Positions 62,127-64,000 of a stretch of 64,000 nucleotides of DNA are shown piece by piece. The DNA lies in assembly GCF_003946115.1 (NCBI RefSeq), contig NZ_RHOH01000002.1, positions 372,001 through 436,000 on the forward strand, written 5' to 3'. Numbering within the stretch: position 1 is the stretch's first letter; every line of letters begins with the position of its first letter. The DNA comes from Lacticaseibacillus daqingensis (GTDB taxonomy: Bacteria; Bacillota; Bacilli; Lactobacillales; Lactobacillaceae). The notes beneath the pieces were generated by a model that saw only the letters and a program-made list of their open reading frames with translations, was not told the origin of the DNA and did not search any database. The position numbers and the translations under genes were made by a program.

Positions 62127-63074
62127 GTGAAAACCGCAACCGGAACCAGTTTTGCTAAGATCATTCTGATCGGTGAGCACGCGGTCGTGTACGGCCAGCC
62201 GGCCATCGCGCTACCCGTGCCGACCATTCAGCTGACGGCGACCGTCACGCCGCGCGCCGACCACGCCCAGCGCGTTCGCTCCAGCTACTACACCGGCGCA
62301 CTGGCGGCGGCCGCCCTGCCCTTTGCCGGCATCACGCAGCTGGTGGCCCAGATGCTGACGCATTTTGACGCCACCACGCAGGGGTTTGACCTGACGATCA
62401 CCAGTGCCTTGCCACCTGAGCGCGGCATGGGGTCCAGCGCTGCCACGGCCACCGCGGTGATCCGCGCGCTTTACGCGGCCTTTGACGCCCCGCTCACACG
62501 GGCGGCGCTGTTGGAATGGGCCGGCGTGTCTGAGCGCGCCATCCACGGCAATCCCAGCGGGCTGGACGCTGCGACCACGAGTGCGACTGTGCCGCAGTGG
62601 TTCGTCAAGGGCCACGCGCCAGAGCCGATCGCGTTTCCCACGCGCGGCACACTGGTGATCGCAGATACCGGGGTGCGCGGGCAAACCAAAGCCGCCGTGG
62701 CGCAGGTCGCCGCTGCGCTGCAGGCCGATCCGGCGCGTGTGACGCCGTTGATCACCGGCATCGGCGCCGCCGTCAAGCGCGCGGCGCACGCCTTGGCCAC
62801 TTCCGACCTCGTGGCTTTGGGGGCCAGCCTTAATGCCAGCCAGCAGGCGCTGGCCACCCTTGGCGTCAGCAGTCCTGCGCTTGAGCGGTTGATCACTGCC
62901 GCGCGCCAGGCGGGCGCGCTTGGTGCCAAGCTGACGGGCAGCGGTCAAGGCGGCTGCATGATCGCGCTAGCGGCAGACGGTGCGCATGCCGATCGACTCA
63001 TCGCCGCACTGACAGATGCCGGCGCCACCAGCGTGTGGCGCCATGATTTTGACGAAAGCGAGGGCCACGCATGA
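62127..63074 (+). CDS. mvk: Mevalonate kinase
   Basis: A 315-residue GHMP kinase that phosphorylates mevalonate in isoprenoid synthesis. It has LIGEHAVVYGQPAIALP at the N-terminus, the ATP loop PPERGMGSSAATA (near residue 97), and the C-terminal KLTGSGQGGCMIALA. The GTG at 62127 is chosen because AAGGGAG lies 9 nt upstream; the reading frame is open further upstream without family match. The mvaD start overlaps its stop (ATGA). The promoter is not clear: TATCAT at 62091-62096 could be a -10. Confidence 0.95.
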   Translation: MKTATGTSFAKIILIGEHAVVYGQPAIALPVPTIQLTATVTPRADHAQRVRSSYYTGALAAAALPFAGITQLVAQMLTHFDATTQGFDLTITSALPPERGMGSSAATATAVIRALYAAFDAPLTRAALLEWAGVSERAIHGNPSGLDAATTSATVPQWFVKGHAPEPIAFPTRGTLVIADTGVRGQTKAAVAQVAAALQADPARVTPLITGIGAAVKRAAHALATSDLVALGASLNASQQALATLGVSSPALERLITAARQAGALGAKLTGSGQGGCMIALAADGAHADRLIAALTDAGATSVWRHDFDESEGHA

Positions 63075-64000
63075 CCACTGCGCGCGCACACACCAATATC
63101 GCCCTGATCAAGTACTGGGGCAAACGCGATGCGGCGCTGATGTTGCCGTACACGAGCAGCGTCTCGCTGACGCTGGCCGATTTTTACACCGACACCACCG
63201 TGGTGTTTGATCCGGCGCTGCCGGCTGACACGTTCACGCTGGCCGACCAAGTGCGGCCGACCACCAAGGTGACCCCGTTTCTCGATCTGGTGCGGGCCCA
63301 AGCTGGGCTGACCACCCGGGCGCGCGTGCGCTCCGTCAACCATGTGCCCACCGCCGCCGGCCTAGCCAGCTCGGCTAGTGCCTACGCCGCGCTGGCGCTG
63401 GCGGCCAGTCGCGCCGCTGGGCTGACGCTTGATGCGCAGGCTTTGTCGCGCTTGGCGCGGCGCGGCTCCGGCTCCGCGACCCGCTCCCTGTTTGGGGGGC
63501 TTTCGGTGTGGCACCGAGGCCACGACGACGCGACCTCCTTTGCCGAGGCGTTGCCGGCAACGACCTTGCCCCTACGGATGGTGGTGGTGCTGGTCAACGC
63601 TGGCCCCAAGCCAGTGTCGTCGCGGGCACTGATGGCCAACACCGTGGCGACCAGTCCCTACTATCCCGCTTGGGTGACGCACAACGAGGCCGCAGCGGCG
63701 GCCATGATCCAGGCGTTGGCCGCTAATGATTTTCCTGCCATCGGCCACTTGACCGAGCAAAGCGCGATGCAGATGCACGCGGCCATCATGGCGGCCGACC
63801 CGGCATTCACCTACTTTGAGCCCGAGACCTTGACCGTCTGGCAAACGGTGCAGGCGCTGCGTGCACAAGGTGTGCCGGCGTATGCGACCATGGACGCCGG
63901 CCCCAACGTCAAGATCCTGACGCTCGCCCCCCACGTTGATGCCGTGCAGGCGGCGCTGCTGCCGCGGTTTGCCGGGCGTCTGATGACCACTGCCCCTGGC
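63071..64000 (+). CDS. mvaD: Diphosphomevalonate decarboxylase (3' end beyond window)
   Basis: The first 310 codons are present and open to the window edge. It makes isopentenyl diphosphate from mevalonate diphosphate. Signatures are the N-terminus TNIALIKYWGKRD, the GHMP loop PTAAGLASSASAYAAL (near 93), SGSATRSLFGG and the C-terminal MDAGPNVKIL. About 15-20 residues should remain outside. ATG 63071 overlaps the mvk stop, so mvk and mvaD are coupled; phosphomevalonate kinase and a type 2 isomerase often follow in lactobacilli but lie beyond the window. Confidence 0.96.
   Translation, partial: MTTARAHTNIALIKYWGKRDAALMLPYTSSVSLTLADFYTDTTVVFDPALPADTFTLADQVRPTTKVTPFLDLVRAQAGLTTRARVRSVNHVPTAAGLASSASAYAALALAASRAAGLTLDAQALSRLARRGSGSATRSLFGGLSVWHRGHDDATSFAEALPATTLPLRMVVVLVNAGPKPVSSRALMANTVATSPYYPAWVTHNEAAAAAMIQALAANDFPAIGHLTEQSAMQMHAAIMAADPAFTYFEPETLTVWQTVQALRAQGVPAYATMDAGPNVKILTLAPHVDAVQAALLPRFAGRLMTTAPG

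Overview
The window reads as chromosome of a GC-rich lactic acid bacterium of the Lactobacillaceae. Grounds: a PyrR-attenuated pyr operon beside a second, arginine-linked carbamoyl-phosphate synthase; RexAB (AddAB) recombination nuclease; mevalonate-pathway genes; an M13 peptidase PepO; an EbsA-like membrane protein; and a giant LPQTG surface protein with a KxYK-type signal peptide and mucin-binding repeats. Species cannot be fixed from the sequence alone. No tRNA, rRNA, IS element, prophage or CRISPR array was found.

Layout. 1-5.4 kb: arginine/carbamoyl-phosphate block, argC-argJ leftward and carA-carB rightward from one divergent promoter region. 5.4-10.6 kb: leftward NUDIX-HAD-GNAT genes and degV, then rightward rqcH. 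10.6-20.8 kb: complete leftward pyr operon, pyrR-pyrP-pyrB-pyrC-carA-carB-pyrF-pyrE, with a PyrR attenuator in its leader; pyrD is absent from it and a strong hairpin sits at the carB-pyrF junction. 20.7-24.8 kb: tightly overlapping leftward genes ebsA-fhs-UDG-lspA-rluD, with rnhA divergent. 25.2-31.2 kb: nitroreductase, cardiolipin synthase, a NrdH-type redoxin behind a structured upstream element, pepO, a small unknown gene and a 2-hydroxyacid dehydrogenase. 31.3-34.3 kb: lysine riboswitch (L-box) controlling lysA and an amino-acid/dicarboxylate symporter. 34.4-41.0 kb: the 2220-residue mucus-binding-type adhesin. 41.4-62.0 kb: a block resembling the Bacillus subtilis dinG-to-rnpB segment (rlm/ypsC, rnpB, gpsB, ypsA, recU, ponA, comEB, nth, dnaD, asnS, aspartate aminotransferase, ypmB, dinG) followed by addA and addB. 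62.1-64.0 kb: mevalonate kinase and the start of diphosphomevalonate decarboxylase, which runs off the window.

How the genes work together. The two CarAB pairs supply carbamoyl phosphate separately to arginine and pyrimidine synthesis; the arginine-linked CarB has a shortened, degenerate allosteric domain, while the pyr CarB keeps a full one. The repair and recombination set (UDG, Nth, RecU, AddAB, DinG) is notable because the family-4-like UDG and the endonuclease III lack the cysteines that normally hold a 4Fe-4S cluster, and AddB and DinG belong to, or resemble, cluster-free types. This fits an iron-sparing lifestyle, which is an inference. The envelope is represented by PBP1A, GpsB, cardiolipin synthase, LspA and the adhesin.

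The most unusual non-coding signals are the nrdH upstream element, whose hairpin loop is complementary to a downstream hexamer, the hairpin at the missing-pyrD position, and an unexplained 270-base stretch after rqcH. Everything rests on reading the sequence; no database search was run.
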